Assembly (NCBI RefSeq): GCF_001549985.1
Contig: NZ_LROZ01000012.1
Location: 1-64,000, forward strand
Source: Myroides odoratus
GTDB taxonomy: Bacteria > Bacteroidota > Bacteroidia > Flavobacteriales > Flavobacteriaceae
DNA length: 64,000 nucleotides
Reading direction: 5' to 3'
The notes beneath the pieces were generated by a model, which saw only the letters and a list, made by a program, of their open reading frames with translations, was not told the origin of the DNA and made no database searches. Numbering within the stretch: position 1 is the stretch's first letter; every line of letters starts with the position of its first letter. Positions 34,935 to 44,645 of the stretch are shown here, one piece after another. Both the position numbers and the translations under genes were made by a program.

Positions 34935-36458
34935 TTAAGGAGTGAAAATATTGAGTTCTTCGTTGTAAATGGGACTTTCAACACTCAAAAAGTGAAGCAC
35001 ACTGTGAAAAACATGGTGTTGAGATAGCATGCGATTCGGTTTGAGGTTTTGGTTCTTGTCAGACACCCAGACGAGGAACGGGATTTCATACTGTTCTTTA
35101 GGGGCAAAACTCATGGGTAAGCCGTGCATATACACCTTATTTTCTCCTAGTGATTCTCCGTGATCCGAAACAAACAGTAACGTACTTTTAAACTCTTGTA
35201 GCGTTTTGAGGTCTTCAATAATTCGATGCAAGAGATAATCGGTATAGACAATCGTATTATCATAGGCATTGATGAGTTCTTCCTGGGAACAGTTGGCGAG
35301 CTCTACACTTTGGCAAACGGGACTGAAGTGTTCAAATGCTGGTGGATATTTTGTATTGTATGTTGGGCCATGACTAGTACTTGTATGTAATACAACGAGT
35401 ATTTTGCTTTTTGTACTAGCTAGAATATCTTCTTTGAGGTTGGTCAGGAGTATTTCATCATAACCACAGTTTTCTGCTGCGCAATTTTGGCGTAATATTT
35501 CCTTAGTTTGATAGTTTGCAATGTGTACTGGAGGTTCTCCCCAATTGGTCGTTTTCCAAATGACATCAACCTGATTGCGGTATAAATAATTGGGTAAGAT
35601 CTCATATAAATCGCTGGTCTCTTTGTGTTCCAAAATACTCTTTACCCCAGCAGTTGTATAGGTGGCGGAGGACTGTGCATCGAAGTGATAGAGTTGTTTA
35701 GTTTGGGAAAGGAGCGGATTGGTGTTTTTTGTATAACCATAGAGGGAGAAATTCTGTTTTCTTGCTGATTCCCCTATCACTAATACGACAATGGATTTTT
35801 CTGTGTTGGCAATGGTCGCATCGGGTAATTGAATTTCTTTTTTATTCTTTTGGGCTTGATGAACATAGAATAGTGCTGTATTAACGGTATAAGACCAAGG
35901 CATAGCTAAGCCTCCCAATTGCTTGGAGTGCTTGTCAATCCACAGTAAGCTAGTAGCATTCATCAATACTAAGAGAATGAGAGCTAGGAGTGAAGCTCCG
36001 CTGGTAAGGAGAAAGGTTTTTAGCCGGTCTTGAACTAGCTTTACTTGATAGACCAGTATACTAGGCAGTATGCCTAAAAACAGAAAATAGCCCACTAATT
36101 TAATGGAGAAAAAGCTACTGGATTCTTCATAATTTGTATTCAATATATTGCCAATCATACTTTCGTCTATAATGACACCATACGTATGGATAAAGTATAA
36201 GGCTAGCGCATTAAGCGCAAAGAATAAACTCAAGAGTCCTTTTCCTAACCAATGAGCAAGAGAAAGGAAGAGGTAAAAGGCGAAAAAATTAGCCAGGATC
36301 ATGAGTAGAAATAGGCTGCATAGTAAGGTAAGTCGGTGAATTCCTTTGGATTCAATCTGTTGAAATACAAATTGAAAAAAGGGAAGATGGTATAGCCCCG
36401 TATTGACTATACTCATCCAAAAGGCGAATGTTCGCGTTTGATATTTATTTTTGAACAT
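34935..36458 (-). CDS. EptA-type phosphoethanolamine transferase
   Basis: 507 aa. Five hydrophobic N-terminal segments (LTLLCSLFLLMILANFFAFY and following), then the periplasmic sulfatase-like catalytic domain: VVLVIGESARKQNFSLYGYT (metal Glu230), the probable phospho-acceptor Thr cluster near residues 266-269 (SSATYTTAG), LVVLHTSTSHGPTY, and LLFVSDHGESLGE metal ligands. It transfers phosphoethanolamine from PE to lipid A, which lowers polymyxin binding. It overlaps the PAP2 gene by 14 bp. Confidence 0.9.
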   Translation of the reverse strand: MFKNKYQTRTFAFWMSIVNTGLYHLPFFQFVFQQIESKGIHRLTLLCSLFLLMILANFFAFYLFLSLAHWLGKGLLSLFFALNALALYFIHTYGVIIDESMIGNILNTNYEESSSFFSIKLVGYFLFLGILPSILVYQVKLVQDRLKTFLLTSGASLLALILLVLMNATSLLWIDKHSKQLGGLAMPWSYTVNTALFYVHQAQKNKKEIQLPDATIANTEKSIVVLVIGESARKQNFSLYGYTKNTNPLLSQTKQLYHFDAQSSATYTTAGVKSILEHKETSDLYEILPNYLYRNQVDVIWKTTNWGEPPVHIANYQTKEILRQNCAAENCGYDEILLTNLKEDILASTKSKILVVLHTSTSHGPTYNTKYPPAFEHFSPVCQSVELANCSQEELINAYDNTIVYTDYLLHRIIEDLKTLQEFKSTLLFVSDHGESLGENKVYMHGLPMSFAPKEQYEIPFLVWVSDKNQNLKPNRMLSQHHVFHSVLHFLSVESPIYNEELNIFTP

Positions 36459-37272
36459 AGCGTTGTGTCATTTTATAGAGAGAAAATAGTAAGCTGAGTA
36501 ACGCACAATAATAAATAAATAAGTTTTCACTTTGTATGCGAAAGAGCAAAATAATACAGCAGATAAGGAAAATACCTAGGAATACGGGATAATATTTTTT
36601 GTGGTAAATCCAAGGCCATAAAGCATAGCGTTGACTGATATAGGTTCCCAATACCCCTGAAGTATATCCTACTATACATCCAACTAGTACATCCAAGGGA
36701 TAATGAGCACCTACGGCAACACGTGTAAAGGCAAAAAGCAATCCCAATACAATCATTACAATAAAGTAGGGGATTTTATACTTTTTATTTTGTGGACTCA
36801 GTGCAAATAGTAAAACCGTCAATACAGTAAATACCGTTATTGCATGTCCTGAGGGAAAGCTCGTCGATCCTGATAATTTTTCTCCAATAATGTTGAATGT
36901 TGTGTAATCAAAGGCTTTTGCAGGTCTTGGAATTGCAAATATCTCCTTGGCTAATACAGCAAAGATAAAGGAAATCAGCGAACTCGTCAGGAGCGCTTCC
37001 CATAGCTTAGGCGTGTACAAAATAAATAGAGTTAAAAAAGACAACAAGATCAAGGCATCTCCAAATTGGGTGAGGTTAGCCAAAGTTTCGGGCGCTTGTT
37101 GTACATAGTGATTGATGAAGTAAAACCAATCTTTTTGAATAAAAATATAGCCGTGGACCGATAGACAATCAAGACTATAGAGCACAAGTGCAATTTTTAA
37201 CAAGAGTGCCAAAGGCAGTAAAAAAAAGACAACTGTAGGTTTTGAATAATGGGTATGAATCAACTTGTTCAT
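36445..37272 (-). CDS. PAP2 family phosphatase (possible LpxE-like lipid A phosphatase)
   Basis: 275 aa. About six membrane helices with the three PAP2 motifs: KEIFAIPRPAK, STSFPSGHAITV, and RVAVGAHYPLDVLVG. Each motif has its catalytic residues (KxxxxxxRP, PSGH, RxxxxxHxxxD). Coupled to the EptA-like gene, it could remove the lipid A 1- or 4'-phosphate before phosphoethanolamine addition, as LpxE/LpxF do. Undecaprenyl-PP phosphatase is the main alternative. Confidence 0.82.
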   Translation of the reverse strand: MNKLIHTHYSKPTVVFFLLPLALLLKIALVLYSLDCLSVHGYIFIQKDWFYFINHYVQQAPETLANLTQFGDALILLSFLTLFILYTPKLWEALLTSSLISFIFAVLAKEIFAIPRPAKAFDYTTFNIIGEKLSGSTSFPSGHAITVFTVLTVLLFALSPQNKKYKIPYFIVMIVLGLLFAFTRVAVGAHYPLDVLVGCIVGYTSGVLGTYISQRYALWPWIYHKKYYPVFLGIFLICCIILLFRIQSENLFIYYCALLSLLFSLYKMTQRYVQK

Positions 37273-37583
37273 GTATAGAAATTAACTAGTTTGCAAAAGG
37301 GAAGTAAAAAGGAAAGAGGTCAATCGCTATTGTGGGAGTTGTATCTTCCTTTTCTCGGTGCAAAATAGTTGTGCTTGAGTGTCTTATCAAAAAATAAGGA
37401 TGAACATAAACGGAATTGTGATGTACTGCATTGGACCATAGATAAACAGCAAGTGAAGGACATAAAAAAAGGAACCCCTAGGGGCTCCTTTTTGACCAAT
37501 GCGTCTACATTAAGCATTATGGATGAAGAGATCTCGTAAAAAATTCGACTGCATTGGTCGTGTTTAAACATAGTTATTAATAG
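37273..37583. other. gene-free gap
   Basis: Contains the upstream region of the PAP2 gene and the terminator of the TonB receptor gene at 37464-37492. No convincing gene; a short leftward frame (37320-37571) lacks any protein-like character. Confidence 0.6.
37464..37492 (-). terminator. terminator of the TonB-receptor unit
   Basis: An interrupted stem, aaaaaggaacccc against ggggctccttttt, closes the leftward 37584-39992 gene, with T residues on the minus strand side. Confidence 0.75.
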
Positions 37584-39992
37584 TTACTTTATAACCTTTA
37601 TAGCAGGATGCGCTTTATTGAGTATTGGATCTTCTTCTTTTTTGTCTTCTTTTTTGTTTGTACCACCAAAGTTGTACGTGATTCCCAACTTGAATACTCT
37701 CATATCATTTTTAAAGATAAAACGCGTTTGTTGATCGGGATGTTCTAGAATGGATGTTCTAAAACCACCGGTTTTGAATAAATCACTTACAGCAAAAGTG
37801 GCTGTAAATTGATCGTGCCACAATTTTTTGCTTACCCCCACATTGACTTCTCCTAATGAACGATAGCTGAAGTTGGAATCAATTCCTCCATTTTGATACC
37901 ATGCCGTCACTTCCAAACTGAAATTCGCAGGTAATTTAAAATTGTTGTACGTAAATACACCAAGGCTATTCTTGTTCATACTGATGCTACTATTGTCAAA
38001 CTTAGTATTGTAAAAATAAACACCATGGTAATTTTCCCAACCATTGAATCCTGGAATTGGCAAGGATAAGGACGCTTGCCATTCGCTTCTACTTTTTCCG
38101 TTGACACTAGTAAAGTACGCGTTGTTTACACTTTCATTAAAATAGCTGTACAACATGGGATCCGTGATGCGGCTATACCCTAAAGTCAGATCAATAAAAC
38201 CTAGAAACTGCTGAGTAAGTTCGATATTATTCGAAAACTCAGGTTGTAATTTGGGATTACCCCAAGTTTTGGTGGTGTTATTGAGGTAGCGCACCGCAGG
38301 ATTCAACTTATCAAATTCAGGTCTTTCTATTCTTCGTGCATAAGAAGCCATAATGGCGTAGTTTTCACTTGCCGTATAGGTAATTTGTACCGTTGGAAAT
38401 AGAGAGAAATAATCTTGTTTAACTAAGTTTTTATGCTGTAAGGTATCGCCTTTGATATGGGTGTATTCTCCGCGTAAACCTGCTATAATCGCCCATTTAC
38501 CCTGTGTTAAATCAATAGATCCATAAAAGGCATGTACCCCTGTTTTATATTCAAATTTACTTCGATTCAGTTGATTGACCTCTTCGCCTTGTAACAGCAA
38601 GGTGTGTAGACGTTCATCCGTTTGTAAGCTTGCATAATTGCTCTTGATACCCAATTCAATTTTAGCACTAGATTGTTCTTCATCCCATAGGGTTTTTTGA
38701 TAATCGGATTTAAAATTAAACTCTTTGCGATCGGTGGGATACACGTTGTGTTGCTTTGTCGTCCAAGGATTTTCTGGTATAAAAGGAGCTGTTTTATCGA
38801 CAATAAAATCGGTGACATCTGATTTGACGTATACTAGACCCGCTGAGGTTGTCCAACTTTCTTTTTCTGCTAATTTAAGCGTATACTGAACATCTGTTTT
38901 AAACGTTGTCAATTTACTTTTGCTGTCATTTTTTTGCGCCGCTTGTTGAGGGGAAAGTTCCTTTGTACCTGTTGTTGTATGCGTTTGAACTGTACTTGGT
39001 GTGTCATTGTAGTCCAAAGACGTAGTGAAACGCAAGACATGACCTTGTTCAAAGTTTCTCGCGATATCGAGCTTCACCAGGTGGGATTTGCTGTTTAAAA
39101 AGGTACGTTGAGACTGATTTGACCAGTCTTGATTTAAGGCTGCTAAATCTTTTTTCTCATAATTCTCTCTCCAGCGATCTGGAGCATAGCTATAGGAATA
39201 CATTAAATTATAATTCCAATGGTCATTGCCATAACCGAGGTTCAAGGCATGATCAGTACTAACTTTATGGCTAACTCCTACTGTTGAATTGACGGAACCA
39301 TAAAAACCTTGTACCAATTTCTTTTTTGAAATAATATTAATAACACCACCTGTACCTGATGCATCAATATTCGCAGGTGGAATATTCATGATTTCAATCG
39401 ATTGAAGGGTAGAACCTGGTGTGCCTTTGAGGATGGTTTTCAATTGCTCCGTTGTGAGCTGTGTTGGTTGCCCATCCATTAATACCGTAACACCTGATTT
39501 GCCTTTGATTTTAAGCTCTCCACTTTGACTCATCGTAACGCCGGGTAGTGATTTTAATACATCATAAGCAGATTGTGTTTGCGCTAAATTACTTTGCTCT
39601 ATATTTAATGTTGCTTTACCTGGGGTAACCTTCAACGCTTTTCGATGGCTGGTAATAAGCACTTCATCCAGGATGTTTTCATCACTAGTAAGCGTAATCG
39701 TTAATGGGGTATGCGAAGCGGGTAACGTCAGTTGTTGTTCTACCGTTTGATAACCAATAAAACTGACGAGTAGTTTATAATTGCCCTTGTTTTGGTTTAG
39801 CGCAAAGCTAAAGCTTCCATTTTCTTCACTCATCGTGACGTATTCCTCTTTGGGATTATCGATCGCTTGTAAGAGTAAAGTAGCCCATCCAACAGGCTGA
39901 TTTTGCGTGTCTTTTACTGTGCCTTTAAGTTGCGTTTGGGCACAGAGGAATCCGCTCAAGAGTAGGAATACTAAGAGTATACTTTTTTTCAT
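37584..39992 (-). CDS. TonB-dependent outer-membrane receptor with carboxypeptidase-regulatory domain
   Basis: 802 aa from ATG 39992 (MKKSILLVFLLLSGFLCAQ signal). An N-terminal CarboxypepD_reg-like beta domain (LKGTVKDTQNQPVGWATLLL) is followed by a plug domain (TQSAYDVLKSLPGVTMSQSG, GGVINIISKK), then a C-terminal barrel with the family's ARRIERPEFDKLNP and final strand FKLGITYNFGG. Members of this OMP_b-brl_3 type take up unknown ligands; no SusD partner lies next to it. It stands in line with the serine hydrolase and kinase genes upstream. Confidence 0.9.
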   Translation of the reverse strand: MKKSILLVFLLLSGFLCAQTQLKGTVKDTQNQPVGWATLLLQAIDNPKEEYVTMSEENGSFSFALNQNKGNYKLLVSFIGYQTVEQQLTLPASHTPLTITLTSDENILDEVLITSHRKALKVTPGKATLNIEQSNLAQTQSAYDVLKSLPGVTMSQSGELKIKGKSGVTVLMDGQPTQLTTEQLKTILKGTPGSTLQSIEIMNIPPANIDASGTGGVINIISKKKLVQGFYGSVNSTVGVSHKVSTDHALNLGYGNDHWNYNLMYSYSYAPDRWRENYEKKDLAALNQDWSNQSQRTFLNSKSHLVKLDIARNFEQGHVLRFTTSLDYNDTPSTVQTHTTTGTKELSPQQAAQKNDSKSKLTTFKTDVQYTLKLAEKESWTTSAGLVYVKSDVTDFIVDKTAPFIPENPWTTKQHNVYPTDRKEFNFKSDYQKTLWDEEQSSAKIELGIKSNYASLQTDERLHTLLLQGEEVNQLNRSKFEYKTGVHAFYGSIDLTQGKWAIIAGLRGEYTHIKGDTLQHKNLVKQDYFSLFPTVQITYTASENYAIMASYARRIERPEFDKLNPAVRYLNNTTKTWGNPKLQPEFSNNIELTQQFLGFIDLTLGYSRITDPMLYSYFNESVNNAYFTSVNGKSRSEWQASLSLPIPGFNGWENYHGVYFYNTKFDNSSISMNKNSLGVFTYNNFKLPANFSLEVTAWYQNGGIDSNFSYRSLGEVNVGVSKKLWHDQFTATFAVSDLFKTGGFRTSILEHPDQQTRFIFKNDMRVFKLGITYNFGGTNKKEDKKEEDPILNKAHPAIKVIK

Positions 39993-40079
39993 TTCCGTAA
40001 AATTAAAATTGAGTTGTACCGTACCTCTTTTTTGTGGCAAACCATTGAGGTACAGTATAGGACTAAAAAGTGCTGAAAA

Positions 40080-40556
40080 TTAAAGCAAAGGATTAATTTC
40101 CGCTATGGTTTGCAGAGCCTTGGTCCGAATAGCCAAGAGCATCTCCTCCGTCTGATCGAAGTTAAGCTCATCCAATAGTACTACTTCTAAAATAGCATAC
40201 TGAGGCATGGTGGTACGATCGGCATTCCATTTGCTTTTTTTCAAGGTCTTCCAATAGTCTTGTTGCACTTTAGCATTTTGTCCCATTAACCAAAGTTCGA
40301 TTTGCAAGGTAGCGTGATTGAGTACAATGCCATATCTCAACTTCTTTTCTCTTAGTTCTCGATCAAAAAAAGGAAAATAGCTGTAATCGAGATAACCCGG
40401 TGAAATATTCCCTACATTGAATTCCGCTTTGTGATGAAAAGCAAAATCAGCTTTGGCTTGCATCAAAAAGCGCAAGAGCATATGATAGGCTTGGACTATT
40501 TTCTTGTTTTGAATTTCTTTTTGGTAATGCTGTAATAGGGTAGGTGTAGATTTCAT
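40080..40556 (-). CDS. uncharacterised protein, 158 aa
   Basis: Soluble, without signal or membrane segment. Segments SPGYLDYSYFPFFDRELREK and ILEVVLLDELNFDQTEEMLL suggest a small alpha/beta fold; the pattern resembles the DUF7000-type family but I cannot confirm it. It sits between the serine hydrolase (21 bp upstream) and the TonB-receptor gene, so is likely co-transcribed with the hydrolase. Confidence 0.6.
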   Translation of the reverse strand: MKSTPTLLQHYQKEIQNKKIVQAYHMLLRFLMQAKADFAFHHKAEFNVGNISPGYLDYSYFPFFDRELREKKLRYGIVLNHATLQIELWLMGQNAKVQQDYWKTLKKSKWNADRTTMPQYAILEVVLLDELNFDQTEEMLLAIRTKALQTIAEINPLL

Positions 40557-40576
40557 GGCTTTTTTTTAAATTGGGG

Positions 40577-41689
40577 TTATTCTAGTACAGCTTGAGCGAG
40601 TTGATAGCTGATTGCTACAGCATCGATGTTGGCACTATTACTCAGGACAACTAAGGTTAATTTTTTACTTGGAATGCGAATTAAATTACAATTGTAACTC
40701 ATCCATCCTCCGGAATGTTCTAAGGCATCTAGGCCTTGTATTTTGCTTAATCCAATGCCAAAGGCATAAGGGGTATACTGGATGATGTCTTTTCCATCAG
40801 GAGTAGTCGAAGGGAAAGCCGTGGCAAACTTTTTGACAAGTGCTAATCCACCCACTTTACCTGAGGACATATTTTCTCCCCAAAGGACTAAATCGCCAAC
40901 GGTGCTATGTACTTGACCATCTCCAGTATGGGTCCAAAATACTTCGTCAGGTTGATTCATTTCATTATAAGACAAAACATGCTGACGCTCAATGGGGTAT
41001 TGATCCACAATGAAGGTGTGAGTCATCCCTAAAGGAGCAAAAATATACTGCTGACTAAAGTCTTTGAGTGGCATACCACTGACGCGTTCTATAATCTGCG
41101 CCAATAAGAAATACCCTGTATTGCTGTAATCTTGTTGCGTTCCTACTTCAAACTCCGTGTGGGTTAGCTCAGTTAAATGTTGTAATGTCTCTGCGCTACT
41201 TAACGGGTATTGTCCATCAAGTCCTTTGTTATACGCTATTTCCATATAGTCGGATAACCCACTAGAATGACTGATGAGGTGCGCCAGGGTGATGGGCTTT
41301 ACATAGTCACCCAATTCAGGCATATAGGTGTATAGCGATTGATCCAATGCTAACTTCCCTTGTTGTTCCAACAACAGGATGCCAAAAGCCGTAAATTGCT
41401 TGGAGATTGATGCAATATTGAACACATCACCCACTTGTAGAGGTCGAGCAGGATCCAATGCGGCCAAACCAATAGCCCCAGTATACGTTGCACCTTGATC
41501 ATAGTGTACTTGATACGTAAAACCAGGTTTGTCTGCTTTGCCATTTTGTTGGGCAATTCTTTCCAACTTCGTTGTCATTTGTTCTTCTTTTTTTGTGGGT
41601 GTATCGGCTTTGTCCGAACAGCTAAGTAGCCCTAGGCTTCCTAGTGTACCTATACTTACCAAAGTAAGATGTAATAGTTTCTTTTTCAT
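40577..41689 (-). CDS. class C beta-lactamase-like serine hydrolase, lipoprotein
   Basis: 370 aa. Lipobox Cys24 (SLGLLSC). The beta-lactamase/DD-peptidase fold has its three motifs: S93-I-S-K96 in FNIASISKQFTAFG, Y187-S-N in QQDYSNTGYFLL, and HSGG near residue 337 in DALEHSGGWMSY. Other family marks are HLISHSSGLSDY and LKDFSQQYIFAPLGMTH. The role could be peptidoglycan or ester hydrolysis; a true beta-lactamase is possible but not implied by the motifs. Confidence 0.88.
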   Translation of the reverse strand: MKKKLLHLTLVSIGTLGSLGLLSCSDKADTPTKKEEQMTTKLERIAQQNGKADKPGFTYQVHYDQGATYTGAIGLAALDPARPLQVGDVFNIASISKQFTAFGILLLEQQGKLALDQSLYTYMPELGDYVKPITLAHLISHSSGLSDYMEIAYNKGLDGQYPLSSAETLQHLTELTHTEFEVGTQQDYSNTGYFLLAQIIERVSGMPLKDFSQQYIFAPLGMTHTFIVDQYPIERQHVLSYNEMNQPDEVFWTHTGDGQVHSTVGDLVLWGENMSSGKVGGLALVKKFATAFPSTTPDGKDIIQYTPYAFGIGLSKIQGLDALEHSGGWMSYNCNLIRIPSKKLTLVVLSNSANIDAVAISYQLAQAVLE

Positions 41690-41840
41690 GCTTTATTGAT
41701 GTGAAAGGAGTTTGCGTTTCAATCTAGGAAGCAAATATCTCCTTGCCTTTTCTTTTCATCAAAAAAAAAGGATGAACGAAGCTGTTTTTGTGACCAAATG
41801 CCTTCAGCACCATCTTTTTAGGGGGATGTAAACGTTGTGT

Positions 41841-42569
41841 TTACTCTTCTAATTTATCGAGTAATTCTCTTTTATAGGTTGATCCTATCGGTAGAATAAT
41901 TCCTCTTTCTAGTTCTACCTGACCTCCTGAGATTTTTTTAATTTGATTTAAAGCAACAATATGCGATTTGTGAATGCGCATAAAGTGATTGCGGTCTAAT
42001 TTCTTTTCTATTTCAGTGGTGGTAATTGGGCTGAGGTACTGTTTTTCATTGGTAAATACTTTGACGTAATTTCCCCAGCTTTGAAGATGGGTGATATCGC
42101 TGTAGTGTAGCTTCAGTGTATCACCATCTACGCGAAGTAAAATATACGAGGTTTCTTGTTCTTTTGGCATTGCTTCTGCAGCCTCACTGATGGGTTTATA
42201 GCGGGAAAACACATTGTCTATAGCAGCCATAAAGCGTGCCAAATCAAAAGGTTTAACCAAATAATCCACGACGCGATATTCATAGCTTTCTAATGCATAT
42301 TCTTTATAAGCCGTAGTGAGTACAACAAGTGGTGGATTTTGAAGGGCTTTGAGCATTTCTAATCCTGTGATACCCGGCATGTTGATATCCAAGAAGATGA
42401 GATCAACTGGATTTTCATACATGTATTCCATGGCTTCGATAGGATTGTAGAACGACTTTTGTAAGTCGAGTTGTTTTAATTTTTGAATGTAATGCCGGAG
42501 GACTAAGTGTGCGCCTTCTTCGTCATCAATGATCAAGCATTTGAGTGTTTTATGCATAGGTGTGTTCAT
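41841..42569 (-). CDS. LytTR-family response regulator
   Basis: 242 aa. Receiver: CLIIDDEEGAHLVLRHYI, phospho-Asp in DLIFLDINMPGITG, LTTAYKEYALESYEYRVVDY, KPFDLARFM. LytTR: ITHLQSWGNYVKVFT, RNHFMRIHKSHIVALNQIK, GIILPIGSTYKREL. It overlaps its kinase gene by 20 bp. The hydrolase unit 151 bp downstream is a candidate target. Confidence 0.93.
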   Translation of the reverse strand: MNTPMHKTLKCLIIDDEEGAHLVLRHYIQKLKQLDLQKSFYNPIEAMEYMYENPVDLIFLDINMPGITGLEMLKALQNPPLVVLTTAYKEYALESYEYRVVDYLVKPFDLARFMAAIDNVFSRYKPISEAAEAMPKEQETSYILLRVDGDTLKLHYSDITHLQSWGNYVKVFTNEKQYLSPITTTEIEKKLDRNHFMRIHKSHIVALNQIKKISGGQVELERGIILPIGSTYKRELLDKLEE

Positions 42570-43593
42570 TTAAATGTATAATTAAGTAAGTGGTATAGGT
42601 GTCTTGATCTTGTGTTGTTTCTAATGTAAAACGATTGGGGTATAGTAATTCGAGGCGTTGGCGGATATTGGTTAATCCGATGCCCGTCGAATTGTTCTGA
42701 AGCTGTTGATCTCCTAATGAATTGGCAATTTTTAGGTGAATGACTTGTTTTTCTAGGGTCACGGCTAAGGATACAAACCAAGGGTGTTGAATGGTTAAAC
42801 TGTGTTTGAATGCGTTCTCGACTAAAGTAATGAGCAGTAGCGGAGCAATCACATAGTGTGGCGCTAAAGCATCAGGATCTTCAATGGTGTAGCTAATGAC
42901 ACAACGTTGTCCTACGCGCTCTTTTTCTAGTGCAATATAATTGCTGATAAAGGCCAATTCTTCTTCCAGGGTAACGGTATCTTTTTTAGAATTTTCCAAT
43001 TGATACCGCATCAAGTTTGAAAGTTGGAGAATGAGATCTGGCGTACGCGTAGGATCCGTTAAGCTAACCCCATAGAGGTTATTGAACATATTAAAAAAAA
43101 AGTGGGGGTTCAGTTGGGCATGTAAATATTTGATTTGGATTTCACTCAACATCAATTGTGCTTCATTGCGTTTTTGAACTTCTTGAGAATAAGTACGAAC
43201 TAACAGAATGGATAAAATAGCTGCCGTACTAATTATACAAAGAACCAGATGTGAGACGTAATGATCTAGGAGTGTATCTTCATCCATTTGATAGTAGATG
43301 GGATCAATCCACCAATAATCTGCTGCAAGCAATATACCTGCTCCTAGTAGCGTAAAAATAACGGCTGCTATTCCATAGAGGAGGTATTTTTTGTTGAGAA
43401 ATAAGGAAAAAAGAAAGTAGCGATGAAAAATCGCTTGTCCATAGACAATGGAGAAGAATAAGAGAGTTTTGATGAAATCTGCTTGTGAAATGGACTTCAT
43501 TAATTCTGGCAGCATGATCAGCGCAAATAAAGCGCAGAAGTAAATCACTTCCTCTACGAAAGGTTGGGTATACCATTTTTGCGTTTTCTCCAT
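42550..43593 (-). CDS. LytS/YehU-type sensor histidine kinase
   Basis: 347 aa. Four membrane helices (IYFCALFALIMLPELMK, LLYGIAAVIFTLLGAGILLA among them), linker, His_kinase QLNPHFFFNMFNNLYG with the phospho-His, and HATPase LLLITLVENAFKHS, GIGLTNIRQRLELLYPNRF. Same architecture as the pair at 32.3-34.1 kb, which suggests the two systems are paralogous. Confidence 0.92.
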   Translation of the reverse strand: MEKTQKWYTQPFVEEVIYFCALFALIMLPELMKSISQADFIKTLLFFSIVYGQAIFHRYFLFSLFLNKKYLLYGIAAVIFTLLGAGILLAADYWWIDPIYYQMDEDTLLDHYVSHLVLCIISTAAILSILLVRTYSQEVQKRNEAQLMLSEIQIKYLHAQLNPHFFFNMFNNLYGVSLTDPTRTPDLILQLSNLMRYQLENSKKDTVTLEEELAFISNYIALEKERVGQRCVISYTIEDPDALAPHYVIAPLLLITLVENAFKHSLTIQHPWFVSLAVTLEKQVIHLKIANSLGDQQLQNNSTGIGLTNIRQRLELLYPNRFTLETTQDQDTYTTYLIIHLNEHTYA

Positions 43594-43997
43594 CCGATAC
43601 TGCTTTTAAGGACAAACATAGTTGTATTGTTCTTTAAGTTACAAAAAAATATGACGAACGCGTTTCATCATGGGGAAAATATAAGTTTGTATGTGCAGTT
43701 TGTAAGGAGATGGGCTTTTTTGTGCTTTGTGAAGATGGTGAGGAAGGTGAGAAGGTGAAATCGGAACGCAGTGTAGATTCATCGAATACCAAAACAAATA
43801 TAAACCCATGAGATAGATGGTGAGAAGGTGAGGTTTGTTTTTTGTGATAATCTTTCAAAAAACAAAAAGACAAAAAGACAAAAAAGCAAAACACAGTGGT
43901 ACCTATTATTGTTTAGATAGAAATTAAATAGTTATACAACAGTAGAACGATTGATTTATTTACTACATTAGTTTTATTCACCCAACGAATGAAAGAG
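43594..43997. repeat. gene-free gap with inverted copy of the interspersed repeat
   Basis: Bases 43735-43835 are the reverse complement of part of the repeat unit at 13.5-13.6 kb (tcatcgaataccaaaac and the gatagatggtgagaagg-type stretch). The rest is AT-rich upstream sequence of the 43998 gene. No gene is seen. Confidence 0.7.
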
Positions 43998-44459
43998 ATG
44001 AGAAAAATTTTACTTTATTGTTTCGTACTGCTATGCAGTTTGAACGCCTTAGCAGGTAAACGCGTAATTAAAGGACTGGTGTTAGGACAGGATGGTTATC
44101 CTTTACCTGGAACTTCTATCGTGGAAAAAGGAACAAAAAATAGCGTAAGCACAGATTTGGACGGAAAATTTGAAATAAGAGTGAAAAATAAAAAGGACAA
44201 TTATCTTGTGGTTTCTTTTAAAGAATGCGAAACGAAAGAAGTTAAACTCGATAAAAAAGAGGAATTTTATACCCTTACTTTAGTAGATAGCGCTCCTTCA
44301 GGAGAATTGATTATTAATACAGAATATATTAGTAATCAACGAAGAAAGGGAGGGTATCCAGATATTAAAATTTCAGAAGAAGTTTTGGCTAGAGAGCGTA
44401 GGAGGATTGAAGAGACAGCGACTGAAGTACCTGTAGATGGTAAGAATAAAAAAAAATAA
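43998..44459 (+). CDS. secreted single CarboxypepD_reg-domain protein (paralog 1)
   Basis: 153 aa from ATG 43998, chosen because the next gene's start aligns there (MRKILLYCFVLLCSLNALAG signal versus MTKILAYCFILLCSMHVLAG). The domain reads KGLVLGQDGYPLPGTSIVEK, then GTKNSVSTDLDGKFEI, the beta-sandwich usually seen at the N-terminus of TonB receptors. Here no plug or barrel follows; instead the tail is charged (ARERRRIEETATEV). Function unknown. Confidence 0.8.
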   Translation: MRKILLYCFVLLCSLNALAGKRVIKGLVLGQDGYPLPGTSIVEKGTKNSVSTDLDGKFEIRVKNKKDNYLVVSFKECETKEVKLDKKEEFYTLTLVDSAPSGELIINTEYISNQRRKGGYPDIKISEEVLARERRRIEETATEVPVDGKNKKK

Positions 44460-44645
44460 AAGAAAGAACAAACGGCACTAAAAAGCTTAGAACAAAATCA
44501 ACGTTAAAACAAAATTTAGATTTTTGTATGAAAAATCAAGAGTAAATGATAATGTGTTTTGCATCAACTTGTAGAAAAAAGGAAAGTTTTTGAACGAGCT
44601 AATCTTTTATTACAGCAGTAAGGGTGTACCTAAAACAAAGAAGAG

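Noticed and set aside
37320-37571. 83-codon leftward frame
   Set aside because: No homology-like pattern, and it overlaps the TonB-unit terminator.
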